48,468 nt of DNA from Planctomycetota bacterium (lineage in GTDB: Bacteria; Planctomycetota; UBA1135; GCA-002686595): contig JABACD010000032.1 of the NCBI GenBank assembly GCA_014237855.1, positions 1-48,468 on the forward strand, written 5' to 3'. Both the position numbers and the translations under genes were made by a program. Under the pieces are notes generated by a model. That model had not been told where the DNA came from. It saw only the letters and a program-made list of their open reading frames with translations, and ran no database searches. Positions 34,284 to 42,694 of the stretch are shown piece by piece (within the stretch, counting starts at the first letter, position 1; each line of letters begins with the position of its first letter).

Positions 34284-35309
34284 GTGGCCGATCACATCGT
34301 GGTCCCGCGGGAGAGGCACGGCATAGAGCTCGATGAGTTCCTGTGTCTGCTCTACCCGCTGCTCAACAAGGGCTTTCTGCGCGGACAGATCCGTGACGGA
34401 AAGATCCTGTTGGATGGGCGTAAGACGATGCCCTCAACCCACCTGCGCACCGACCAGGTGGTGTCGATCGACATCGACGAGAGCCCCGACAAGCTTCCCC
34501 AGGCCCCTGTCTCTCCGCGGATAGAGATCGACGTGCTCTACGAGGACGAGGAGGTTCTCGTTGTGGACAAGCCTGCAGGGCTCCCCGTGGAGCCCGAACG
34601 CTGGCAGCGGGGTAGCGCCTGTCTCTCAGGGGCGCTCCTGGACCTGGCTCTGCGGCGAAGTGAGCTCGAACCGGATTCCCCGGCTGAGGCCTCAGCAGGA
34701 TTGAACTTCAGGCCGCGCCTGGTCCATCGGATAGACAAGGGAACCAGTGGTGTGGTGCTCGTGGCCAAGACGCTGGAGGCTGAGAGGCGACTACGGGAGG
34801 CTTTCTCCACCCGTGACATTCACAAGTCCTACCTCGCCCTGGTTGAAGGGGAGTATCCGCTTGCTGCAGGGGAGTTCGAGACAATTGACCTGCCGATTGG
34901 CCCGGATCGACGAAAGTCGGGCCGCATGACGGTTGCCGAGAAAGGCGGAAAGGAGTCGACGACACGGGTCTCGGTGGATCATGCCTTTCATGGATTCACA
35001 CTCCTGCGATGTGAGCCCCTGACGGGACGCACTCATCAAATCCGTGTCCATCTCGCCTTCACGGGCTTCTCCCTGGCAGTGGATCCGGTCTACGGCCGTC
35101 GGGACTCACTGGCCCTCTCCGAAATCAAGAGAAACTACCGGGTGAAGCGTGGTCGCAAGGAATCACCCCTCATCGACCGACTCACCTTGCACGCACATCG
35201 ATTGGAGTTTCCTGACTCCGAGGGAACTGTGCACGAGGTCGAAGCACCTCTTCCCAAGGACTTCAATCGCGTGCTCAAGCAGCTTGCGAAGGTCCGCCCA
35301 GCCCACTGA
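34284..35309 (+). CDS. RluA-family RNA pseudouridine synthase
   Basis: Converts specific uridines in rRNA or tRNA to pseudouridine. 341 residues: an S4-like RNA-binding N-terminus (about 10-65, with FLRGQIRDGKILLDGR), then the RluA catalytic domain with motif I VLVVDKPAG (91-99), the catalytic Asp151 in HRIDKGTSG (148-156) and GRTHQIRVHLAF in motif III. A GTG at 34284 is the start taken. The target base cannot be told from sequence (RluC or RluD-like by architecture). It is followed after 44 bases by truD, another pseudouridine synthase, so the two form an RNA-modification pair. A 142-base gap separates it from hpt. Confidence 0.92.
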   Translation: MADHIVVPRERHGIELDEFLCLLYPLLNKGFLRGQIRDGKILLDGRKTMPSTHLRTDQVVSIDIDESPDKLPQAPVSPRIEIDVLYEDEEVLVVDKPAGLPVEPERWQRGSACLSGALLDLALRRSELEPDSPAEASAGLNFRPRLVHRIDKGTSGVVLVAKTLEAERRLREAFSTRDIHKSYLALVEGEYPLAAGEFETIDLPIGPDRRKSGRMTVAEKGGKESTTRVSVDHAFHGFTLLRCEPLTGRTHQIRVHLAFTGFSLAVDPVYGRRDSLALSEIKRNYRVKRGRKESPLIDRLTLHAHRLEFPDSEGTVHEVEAPLPKDFNRVLKQLAKVRPAH

Positions 35310-35353
35310 CTGACATTCTTCCACGAGGAGTGGGAGAGCAGCCCTGAACAAAT

Positions 35354-37135
35354 ATGAAACTCAAGTACAAGCCGAATGACTTCCGCGTTCGCGAACTCCT
35401 GAAGGACGATTACCTGACCGAGAAGGGGGCTCACAACGTCTATCACGTGACCAAGCGCAAGCTGACCTCGATCGAGGCAGCAGAGGTCCTTGCCGAGCTG
35501 GCCAATATCCCCGTTGGAGAAATTGCGATGGCGGGATTGAAGGACCGCCAGGGGGTAACTGAGCAGTTCATGAGCTTCTCTGGTGGTAAGCGCGTCGAAC
35601 TCAATACGCCGGAGCTGAAGCTGACTCCCATCGGTAGTGCAGAGACGGCCTTGAGTTCCGAGAATAGCTACGGGAACGCCTTTGAGATCCGATTGCGCGA
35701 GCTCGATCCGGTCGAGTACCGGCGCCTCTCGCTGCACAAGGACGTGGTCGGCCGGCTGGGAGTCCCCAACTACTTCGACGAGCAGCGGTTTGGCAACTTG
35801 AAGCATGGGCAGGGCTGGATTGCCAAGGACCTGATGCTTGGTAAACACGAGCAGGCGCTTCGGAGCCTGCTCTGCGCCGAATCGGACTTCGACTCTGGAC
35901 GGCACGGAGCTTTCAAGCACCAGTTGCGTGAAGCCTGGGGGGACTGGTCGACCTGCCGAGACATCGCGGGCAAGTTCGGAGAGCACCACTCGGTATTCGA
36001 TCATCTCCGCAAGGAACCGACAGACTTCGCAGGCGCCTTCTTTCATATCTCCTCACGTCTGCGCCTGATTCATCTCTACGCATTCCAATCCCACATCTGG
36101 AACCGTGCAGTCGCGAGCTACTTCGCGAGCATCTCCGAAGATGGTGGTGCGCGGATCGCGGAGACACTCGAGGGACCTCAGGTCTATCCGGACCGAAAGC
36201 TGGCGGTAGATCTCGAGTGGGGAGGGAGCTTCAGGTTGCCAGGAGAAGGTCTCGAAGACGTTGAGCATGCGAACCAGCGTGAACTGCTCGTCGAGGCCCT
36301 GGCGGCAGAAGGGCTGACCCCCGAGCAGTTCCGGATCAGTGGTGTCAGTGGCTTCCAGCTGAAGGGCGAAGACCGGCGCCTGTTCATTCGGCCCCGGCAC
36401 TTGAAGATCGAGAATGGCAAGAGTCGTGATGGCGCAGAGGGAACCGCTCGATTGACCTTCGAGTTGCCACGTGGCGCCTACGCGACCCTGGTGATCCGGG
36501 GTCTGCTGGCCAGGTTCCGCAAGGGACGAATCGATCTCGCCAACCTGGATCTGGAGGACTGGCCGGATCGGGGCCCCCGACGAAACGCTGGGCACTCAGG
36601 TGGTCATGCGAGAATGCACCGCGAGGGTGGCGGTGATCGGCGCTGGGGACAACGAGGAGGCCAGGGCGGTGGCGAACGGCGAGGCAGCTGGCATGGACGT
36701 GATGGAGACGGCCAGCAGCAGGAATCTGGTCGAGGCCGCGAGCAGGGGAGTCGCTGGCAAGGTCGCGGAGGTGAAGATCGGAATCGGAGCTACGGGCGCA
36801 GTGGCGGCGGCGGCTACCAGGGCCGCGGCGGTGACAACCGCGGTCAGGGCTACGGCCGCAGTGGTGGCGGTGGCTACCAGGGCCGTGGCGGTGACAATCG
36901 AGGTCAGAGCTACGGGCGCAGTGGTGGCGGTGGCCACCAGGGCCGCGATGGCGATAGTCGCGGCTCGGGATACGGGCGCGGGGGCAGCGAGCGCGGAGAT
37001 CAGGAAGTTCGCAGCAAGAAGTGGGAGAGTGCCAATACGCCGCCCCCCAGCTACAAGGGGGGCGCTGAGCCTGGCAATCGGGGCAAGGCTGGTAGCCATC
37101 GATCAGAGGGCCAGGACGGACCCGAGAAGCCGTAG
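35354..37135 (+). CDS. truD: TruD tRNA pseudouridine synthase with RGG-repeat C-terminal tail
   Basis: Makes pseudouridine 13 in tRNA. 593 residues, against about 350-400 for usual TruD. The catalytic Asp64 lies in GLKDRQGVTEQ (61-71); NYFDEQRFGN (about 139-148) and FQSHIWN are the other TruD signatures. From about residue 405 to the end the protein is Gly/Arg/Ser/Asp-rich: RGG and GRGGD units, then three near-identical 20-residue copies (YGRSGGGGYQGRGG type). Such RGG tails bind RNA and can drive condensates, as in DEAD-box helicases and cold-shock proteins. The coding DNA carries an exact 60-base period. The catalytic core is intact. It lies 44 bases after the RluA-type gene and 54 before mtnP. 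Confidence 0.9.
   Translation: MKLKYKPNDFRVRELLKDDYLTEKGAHNVYHVTKRKLTSIEAAEVLAELANIPVGEIAMAGLKDRQGVTEQFMSFSGGKRVELNTPELKLTPIGSAETALSSENSYGNAFEIRLRELDPVEYRRLSLHKDVVGRLGVPNYFDEQRFGNLKHGQGWIAKDLMLGKHEQALRSLLCAESDFDSGRHGAFKHQLREAWGDWSTCRDIAGKFGEHHSVFDHLRKEPTDFAGAFFHISSRLRLIHLYAFQSHIWNRAVASYFASISEDGGARIAETLEGPQVYPDRKLAVDLEWGGSFRLPGEGLEDVEHANQRELLVEALAAEGLTPEQFRISGVSGFQLKGEDRRLFIRPRHLKIENGKSRDGAEGTARLTFELPRGAYATLVIRGLLARFRKGRIDLANLDLEDWPDRGPRRNAGHSGGHARMHREGGGDRRWGQRGGQGGGERRGSWHGRDGDGQQQESGRGREQGSRWQGRGGEDRNRSYGRSGGGGYQGRGGDNRGQGYGRSGGGGYQGRGGDNRGQSYGRSGGGGHQGRDGDSRGSGYGRGGSERGDQEVRSKKWESANTPPPSYKGGAEPGNRGKAGSHRSEGQDGPEKP
36781..36990 (+). repeat. 60-bp tandem repeat encoding the RGG tail of TruD
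   Basis: Three full copies of a 60-base unit (36781-36840, 36841-36900, 36901-36960) and half of a fourth. Each reads close to AGCTACGGGCGCAGTGGTGG followed by the GGCTACCAGGGCCGTGGC type sequence, keeping the frame. The third copy has GGCCACCAG and GGCCGCGATG. Such repeats can change copy number by slippage or recombination, always in frame. Confidence 0.85.
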
Positions 37136-37189
37136 ACTCCCTGCGGACATTCCCCACTTCCCCAGCTTCATGACCCCCAGCTCTTAGCC

Positions 37190-38059
37190 ATGCCCCAAGG
37201 ACACACCGTCGGCGTATTCGGAGGATCCGGCCTCTACGAAATGGAGGGTCTCGAGGACGTCCGTGAGGTCTCGGTCGAGACTCCCTTCGGAGCGCCCAGT
37301 GACTCATTCGTGACAGGCATCCTGGGAGAGACCCGCATGGTCTTTCTGCCACGCCATGGCCGCGGCCATCTTCGGAATCCCTCGGAGATCAACTTCCGGG
37401 CGAATGTCTGGGGAATGAAGAAGCTGGGTGTGGGGCGAATCATCTCGATCTCGGCCGTAGGCTCCATGCGCGAGGACATAGTCCCAGGAGACTTTGTGTT
37501 GATCGACCAGTTCTTCGATCGCACGCGGCACAGGGTGGATACCTTCTTTGATGAGGGTGTCGTTGCGCACGTGATGTTTGCTGATCCGATTTGCGAGGAG
37601 ACTCGCCAGGCCTTGCTGCAGGCCGCAGGTTCGATTGGGGTGAAGACTCACGACGGCGGGACCTACATCAACATGGAAGGTCCGCAGTTCTCGACCAGGG
37701 CCGAATCCAACATCTACAGGAAGTGGGGGGTCGATGTGATTGGCATGACCAACCTCCAAGAGGCACGCTTGGCCCGCGAGGCAGAAATTGGCTACTCGAC
37801 CGTGGCCATGGCGACGGACTTCGATTGCTGGCACGACGGGCACGATGACGTGACTGTTGAGGCCGTCATCCAGACCATGCAGGAAAACGTGGAGAAGGCC
37901 CGGGACCTGATTCGTTCTGCAGCCCCGGCTGTGGCCGCGACCGGTTCTTGTTCTTGCGATTCGGCGCTCCAGCATGCGATCATGACTTCCAGGGATAGGA
38001 TCCCTGGCGAGGCGCGAGAGCGGCTCGCGCTTCTAATCGACAAGTACGTGGAAGACTGA
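37190..38059 (+). CDS. mtnP: 5'-methylthioadenosine phosphorylase
   Basis: Cleaves methylthioadenosine with phosphate to adenine and methylthioribose-1-phosphate in methionine salvage and polyamine recycling. 289 residues, the normal trimeric-family length. GVFGGSGLY (8-16) and LPRHGRGH bind phosphate, MEGPQFSTRAES binds the nucleoside, MTNLQEARLARE and ATDFDCWH complete the site. In the TDFDCW motif the two Asp residues typical of adenine-specific enzymes are kept. The ATG at 37190 follows truD after 54 bases. Other mtn genes are absent from the window. Confidence 0.92.
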   Translation: MPQGHTVGVFGGSGLYEMEGLEDVREVSVETPFGAPSDSFVTGILGETRMVFLPRHGRGHLRNPSEINFRANVWGMKKLGVGRIISISAVGSMREDIVPGDFVLIDQFFDRTRHRVDTFFDEGVVAHVMFADPICEETRQALLQAAGSIGVKTHDGGTYINMEGPQFSTRAESNIYRKWGVDVIGMTNLQEARLAREAEIGYSTVAMATDFDCWHDGHDDVTVEAVIQTMQENVEKARDLIRSAAPAVAATGSCSCDSALQHAIMTSRDRIPGEARERLALLIDKYVED

Positions 38060-38083
38060 ATTCTCTCTCAGGAGCGGACAGGC

Positions 38084-39877
38084 ATGCTGAGACCCTCAAC
38101 TTCGCCAGCGATCAGTAGGTCAAGGGCACCTGTCCCGAGGCTGTTGGGGTGCACCCTGACGACTGCCTTGCTGCTTGCCTGTCAGACGGACCCCGGGCTT
38201 CCCAGCGCAGAGGCTCTGACGGCAATGGTCGAGGAGCAGTCGAATGTCTCTCGCCACCACAACGGTCCTGCCGTCGAGCTGGGAGCTACTGGTCCTGCTC
38301 GCTTCGTTGGCACGCTCTTCAATGCATTTCGTGAGGAGCGGGCCATGGAGACCGTTCGTTACATGGATGCACGATTCCGTACCCCCGGTTCGACAGGCTT
38401 CCTGGAGTCCCTGGACTTCATCGAGGCTCAGCTGCGAGAGGTTGGCTACGGATCTCGAGAGGATCTCGAATTGCTCGTCATCGAGACGGAGATGGAGGCG
38501 CCGGCCTGGAACGTTCGCTCCGGAGAGTTGCGCTTGATGACGGCCTCCGGAGGGGAGTCGATTCTTCACTCCTTCGACAGGCCTTCCGATCCTGATCGCT
38601 GTCTGCTGCCTGAGAATGCACCCGCCGCAGAAGTGAGTGGCGAGGTTGCGCTGGGTCTATCGGAACTCCAGCCTGGACAGATTCTGGTCACGGAAGCATC
38701 ACTGCGTGCCGACTTGATTCAGCGTGCCAAGCGCAAGGGCGCTCTGGCCATCGTCTCCGCCTCCATGGGGAGCTACAACGTCGATCCGACTGGTCGCGAG
38801 CGTCATCTCGATGCGATTCACTTTCGCTCGGTCGGTGTGGGTACCAGCGTGCCCGTGGCTCAAATTTCACCCCGATCCTACGGGCAGATTCTGGAGGCGG
38901 AGGCGGCTGGTGGCGCAAGGCTCGCACTGGACTCCGTCACGAAGATTGGTGGAAAGAAGATTCGAACCCTGGTGGCCACGGTCGTCGGTAGCACTCGGGC
39001 TGGTGAGGTCGTTGCGATGTCGAGCCACCTCGAAGCACCCGGTGCTTCGGACAATGCATCAGGGGCTGCTGGCCAGCTCGAGAACGCACTGGCGCTTGCG
39101 CGGGTCCTCGAGCGCGGAGGACTGGAGCATCCTGCGCGAAGTATTGCCTTCATCTGGGGGCTCGAGAACGACGAGGCGACGATCTGGCTGGAGAGCCAGC
39201 AGCGAAAGGCCGTTGGTGCGGTCAATGCGGTGATGATTGGCGAATCACTGGAGGAGACGGGTGCAGTCCCACTCCTTGAGCGGTTTCCCGATCCTGGAGC
39301 CGTGATCACGATTGCTCCGGACAAGCACACACTCTGGGGCAGCCGGGAGATTGATCCCGAGTGGCTCGTCCCCAATGGGCTCGCAATCATTGCTCGTTGC
39401 GCACTGGTGGACGTCTCCAGCCATGTAGGAAAATGGGAGACGTTCGAGAACCCCTATGAGGGCGGCACCGACCACGAGAAGTTCATCTCCTCGGGGATCC
39501 CTGCTGTCCTGTTCTGGCACTTCACAGACTTCACCTTTCACACCTCGCTGGATCGAGTGAACATGGTCGATGGCGCCGAGCTCAAGCGCATGGCGACCGC
39601 TGCTTTGGCCACGGGCATGGCCTTGGCCGATCCGCTGCCGAAGGACCTCACCCGGTACCTGCGGAGCCTGGATCATGAGCGGCGCATGCGCGTCTCGGCG
39701 GCAGAGGAGGCCGGCGAGTTCCAGATCGCGGAGGACTGGCGAGCCTGGTGTAGCGGTGTCCGTCACTGGTTCCGAATTCAGTGCCTCGGGCTCGAGGGAG
39801 AGGAGGGCGTTCTGCCGGGCCCACTGGTCGGGACCGCAGCTGAGCAAGCAGACGCAGGATCACAGGATCCAGAGTGA
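38084..39877 (+). CDS. M28-family lipoprotein peptidase, copy 1 (metal site altered)
   Basis: 597 residues; lipoprotein signal with lipobox LLAC (Cys33), so anchored in the envelope. Residues about 50-290 include an inserted PA-like domain (ALAIVSASMGSYNV). The M28 aminopeptidase domain (290-510) has SSHLEAPGASDNASG, giving metal ligands His315 and Asp323, Glu361 in WGLEND, and His486 in FHTSLDR. The fifth ligand, normally Asp (Asp361 in the next gene), is Val383 here, and the usual HxD is HLE, so the enzyme may be inactive or have unusual metal use. AGGAG lies 9 bases before ATG 38084. Its stop overlaps the next gene's start (GTGA). Confidence 0.82.
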   Translation: MLRPSTSPAISRSRAPVPRLLGCTLTTALLLACQTDPGLPSAEALTAMVEEQSNVSRHHNGPAVELGATGPARFVGTLFNAFREERAMETVRYMDARFRTPGSTGFLESLDFIEAQLREVGYGSREDLELLVIETEMEAPAWNVRSGELRLMTASGGESILHSFDRPSDPDRCLLPENAPAAEVSGEVALGLSELQPGQILVTEASLRADLIQRAKRKGALAIVSASMGSYNVDPTGRERHLDAIHFRSVGVGTSVPVAQISPRSYGQILEAEAAGGARLALDSVTKIGGKKIRTLVATVVGSTRAGEVVAMSSHLEAPGASDNASGAAGQLENALALARVLERGGLEHPARSIAFIWGLENDEATIWLESQQRKAVGAVNAVMIGESLEETGAVPLLERFPDPGAVITIAPDKHTLWGSREIDPEWLVPNGLAIIARCALVDVSSHVGKWETFENPYEGGTDHEKFISSGIPAVLFWHFTDFTFHTSLDRVNMVDGAELKRMATAALATGMALADPLPKDLTRYLRSLDHERRMRVSAAEEAGEFQIAEDWRAWCSGVRHWFRIQCLGLEGEEGVLPGPLVGTAAEQADAGSQDPE

Positions 39878-41529
39878 GGACTCTCCTGGCCAATCTGCCC
39901 TCATCGATCTGCTGTCTAGTCATGGCTGGCTCGGCGACCGGGCTCCTCGCGAACCAGGAGGAGGGGACTGCAGGGGGACATGTCGGCCCCGGTATAGCCC
40001 CTGGCCCAGGGGGGCCTGCGCGCTTCGTCGAGGCAGTCTACAAGTCCTTTGACAAGGACTCTGCCATGGAGACCGTCGCCCTCGCTGATCGTTTCTATCG
40101 TGCTCCTGGGAATCTCGGCTACAACGCGACCCTCGATCGAGTCCGCTCTCGACTCGAACTCGCTGGCTTTGGCGAGCTGGATGGCTTCGAGCTGGAGGAG
40201 ATCGAGACTGAAATGCGCGCGCCGGCCTGGACACCCAAGTCGGCCAGTCTGGAGGCCGTGACTCCCGACGGGGAGACGATTCGATTGCACGCCTTCAAGG
40301 CGTCTGGTGACATGGACCGGGTCATGCTCCCAGTCAATGCACCCTCGGCTGATGTTGAGGGCAGAGTCGTCTTCGATGAGGCGGAGGTGCGTGAGGGGAC
40401 CATCCTGGTCACGGACAAGAGTGTTCGAGATCGCCGAATAGCGCAGCTCGCCAAGCAAGGGGCAAGGGCGGTGATCTCCTCCTCGATAGCTAGCTTCACT
40501 CGTGATCCATCGGGTGGCGACGAGCACCTCGATGCGATTCAGTTTCGTACGGTCTCTCGAAGCGTCAGGCTACCCGTGGCCCAGATCTCGCCACGTAGTC
40601 ACTCCAAGCTGGAGGCACTTGTTGGTCAGCATGGTGAGATCAGACTGCACCTGCGAGCAGAGGTCGAATTCACCGAGGGGAAGCTACGTACCTTGGTTGC
40701 GAGAGTCGTCGGTACAACACGCCCTGACGAGGTCGTAGTCGTTGCTTCACATGTTCAAGAGCCTGGTGCTGGCGACAATGCGAGCGGGGTCGGTGGACTC
40801 TGTGCTGGAGTTGTTGGCCTGGCCGAGGCCATGAAGAGCGGGAGCATTCAACGGCCAGCGCGTACCTTGGACTTCATCTGGGGCGATGAGATGAGACAGT
40901 CCTCGATCTGGCTCGAGCAGAATGAGCGTCAGGTGACGGCCGCTGTCTCGGCCGACATGTTGGGCCAGTCAGCCACCCGAACTGGAGCCATTTGCCTGCT
41001 GGAGAGAGAGCCCGACCCCGGAGCGCTTGACACCCTGCCTCCTGACAAGCACACGCCCTGGGGGAAAGGTGCGGTCAAGGAGGAAGACCTGCGACCCAGT
41101 GGACTCTCACTGATTGCTCGCATGACCTTGCACGATGTAGGGCTTCACGTTGCTGGCTGGAATACCTCGGAGAATCCATGGGAGGGTGGCAGCGACCATG
41201 ACATCTTCCTCGACCGCGGCATTCCAGGGATCCTCATCTGGCACTTCACGGACTTCACCTACCACACGAGCTTGGACCGGCTGGACCGTATCGATGCAGA
41301 GGAGCTGAGGCGTAGCGTGACCACGATCATGGCCTTGGGCCTGACTATCGCTGATCTGCGCCAGACAGACCTGAAGCGCTTGCGGACCAGCAATGAGCTG
41401 GAGCGCGAACTACGGGTGAAGGCTGCTCTCGACGCGGGTCGTCCCGATGTGGCCAAGCGCTGGCGTGAGTGGTGCCACGGTGTTGAACAATGGCTGGCTG
41501 CCAGCTGCACAGATCTCGAACGAGACTGA
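39874..41529 (+). CDS. M28-family secreted peptidase, copy 2
   Basis: 551 residues, paralogue of the preceding gene along its whole length. An N-terminal signal peptide (hydrophobic 10-25) follows a GTG start overlapping the previous stop by four bases. The ligand set is complete: His293, Asp301, Glu339 (in WGDEMR), Asp361 (in SADMLG) and His464 (YHTSLDR). HxD is HVQ, and the active-site EE is DE. A PA-like insert (about 95-260, RAVISSSIASFTRDPSG) matches the first copy. Likely an aminopeptidase or carboxypeptidase-like zinc enzyme acting on peptides outside the cytoplasm; specificity unknown. It is followed by a Tat-exported asparaginase-family enzyme after 37 bases. Confidence 0.85.
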   Translation: MRTLLANLPSSICCLVMAGSATGLLANQEEGTAGGHVGPGIAPGPGGPARFVEAVYKSFDKDSAMETVALADRFYRAPGNLGYNATLDRVRSRLELAGFGELDGFELEEIETEMRAPAWTPKSASLEAVTPDGETIRLHAFKASGDMDRVMLPVNAPSADVEGRVVFDEAEVREGTILVTDKSVRDRRIAQLAKQGARAVISSSIASFTRDPSGGDEHLDAIQFRTVSRSVRLPVAQISPRSHSKLEALVGQHGEIRLHLRAEVEFTEGKLRTLVARVVGTTRPDEVVVVASHVQEPGAGDNASGVGGLCAGVVGLAEAMKSGSIQRPARTLDFIWGDEMRQSSIWLEQNERQVTAAVSADMLGQSATRTGAICLLEREPDPGALDTLPPDKHTPWGKGAVKEEDLRPSGLSLIARMTLHDVGLHVAGWNTSENPWEGGSDHDIFLDRGIPGILIWHFTDFTYHTSLDRLDRIDAEELRRSVTTIMALGLTIADLRQTDLKRLRTSNELERELRVKAALDAGRPDVAKRWREWCHGVEQWLAASCTDLERD

Positions 41530-41566
41530 AACCACTGAATCATTTTCTCTCTACAGTTCTTCTCCA

Positions 41567-42682
41567 ATGACAGAGTCAGATCAGGGCCCCCTCAAGAGTT
41601 CATCACGCCGCTCGTTCCTGGGATTCGGGGCTGGGCTAGCAGCCATCGCATGCACCGCCCCTGCAGGGCGTGGCGCAGCAAAGGAGCGATCCCAGGAGGG
41701 TACTGTGGGAAGGCGTGACTACCCCGTCTTGATCGGCAGTGTCAATGCCTTGCCAGGAATGCAGAAGTTCTATGGAGACCTTCGAGAAGGGGCTGCTCCA
41801 CTCGACGTGGCGATTGACGTGGTGAAGGTGGTGGAGGCCAATCCCGACGATCACAGTGTCGGATTGGGGGGGCTTCCTAATGAGGACGGAGTGGTCCAAT
41901 TGGATGCAGCCGTCATGGACGGCCGTACTCATAACGGTGGTGCTGTGGGATGCATCGAGAACATCCTGCACCCCTCGGAGGTTGCGCGACTGGTCATGGA
42001 GCGAACAGACCACTGCATGATCGTCGGCCGCGGTGCCTATGAGTTTGCGCGACTTCACGGACATCCGCATACCGAGCTACTGACTGACGATGCCCGCAAG
42101 CTCTGGCTGGAGTGGAAGGAGACCCACAGCGACCTTGACGACCGCTTTGCGCCACCAGTGGAGGAGGGCAAGCAGGCTCGCAATGATCATGGAGAGCCAG
42201 AAGAGCGAGTCACGGGTACGATTCACTGCTCAGCTCTCTCCACGAGTGGTGAGGTCGCGTGTACCACCACGACTTCGGGGCTATCCTGGAAGATTCCCGG
42301 CCGTGTGGGCGACTCACCGATCATCGGGGCGGGCTTGTACTGCGATGCTGAGGCCGGCAGTGCCGGAGCCACCGGGCGCGGGGAAGCAGCCATCCTCGCC
42401 CACTCCAGCTCGGCACTCGTCGAGCTTCTCCGAGCCGGGAGGAGCCCTGTCGATGCAGGGCTGGAGGTGATGGCCCGAGTGACCCGTCAGGCTCGACGTG
42501 CCAGTGTATGGCAGCCCGGTCTGGTCGACGAGGAAGGCAAGCCGACGTTCAACCTCTCCTTCTACGTCCTGGGGCTCGACGGCGCCTTCGCTGGAGTCAG
42601 GCTGAGCGGGAGTTCCGAATTTGCGGTCTCGGACCCGGAACATGGCCCGCGTCTCGAGCCGACCAGAGCCTATCTGGAGTAG
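41567..42682 (+). CDS. Tat-exported Ntn-hydrolase, aspartylglucosaminidase/isoaspartyl peptidase family
   Basis: 371 residues. A twin-arginine signal (SRRSFLGFG, 13-21) precedes a hydrophobic stretch, so the enzyme is folded in the cytoplasm and exported. The family is the T2 group: N4-(beta-N-acetylglucosaminyl)-L-asparaginase or beta-aspartyl peptidase. It self-cleaves before the nucleophile Thr218 in VTGTIHC; other landmarks are SVGLGGLPNEDG, LDAAVMDG, HNGGAVG, GRVGDSPI (245-252) and ATGRGEA. The residue before the nucleophile is Gly rather than the Asp of the usual HDTIG, an oddity. ATG 41567 is chosen because the Tat signal begins there. With the two M28 peptidases it makes a secreted peptide- or glycopeptide-degrading set. 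Confidence 0.9.
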   Translation: MTESDQGPLKSSSRRSFLGFGAGLAAIACTAPAGRGAAKERSQEGTVGRRDYPVLIGSVNALPGMQKFYGDLREGAAPLDVAIDVVKVVEANPDDHSVGLGGLPNEDGVVQLDAAVMDGRTHNGGAVGCIENILHPSEVARLVMERTDHCMIVGRGAYEFARLHGHPHTELLTDDARKLWLEWKETHSDLDDRFAPPVEEGKQARNDHGEPEERVTGTIHCSALSTSGEVACTTTTSGLSWKIPGRVGDSPIIGAGLYCDAEAGSAGATGRGEAAILAHSSSALVELLRAGRSPVDAGLEVMARVTRQARRASVWQPGLVDEEGKPTFNLSFYVLGLDGAFAGVRLSGSSEFAVSDPEHGPRLEPTRAYLE

Positions 42683-42694
42683 TCAGCCTGGCGC

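Noticed and set aside
36596..37187. Ala/Val-rich frames on both strands across the TruD tail
   Set aside because: Products of the 60-base repeat in wrong frames; no start signal, no domain, and the TruD frame is continuous.
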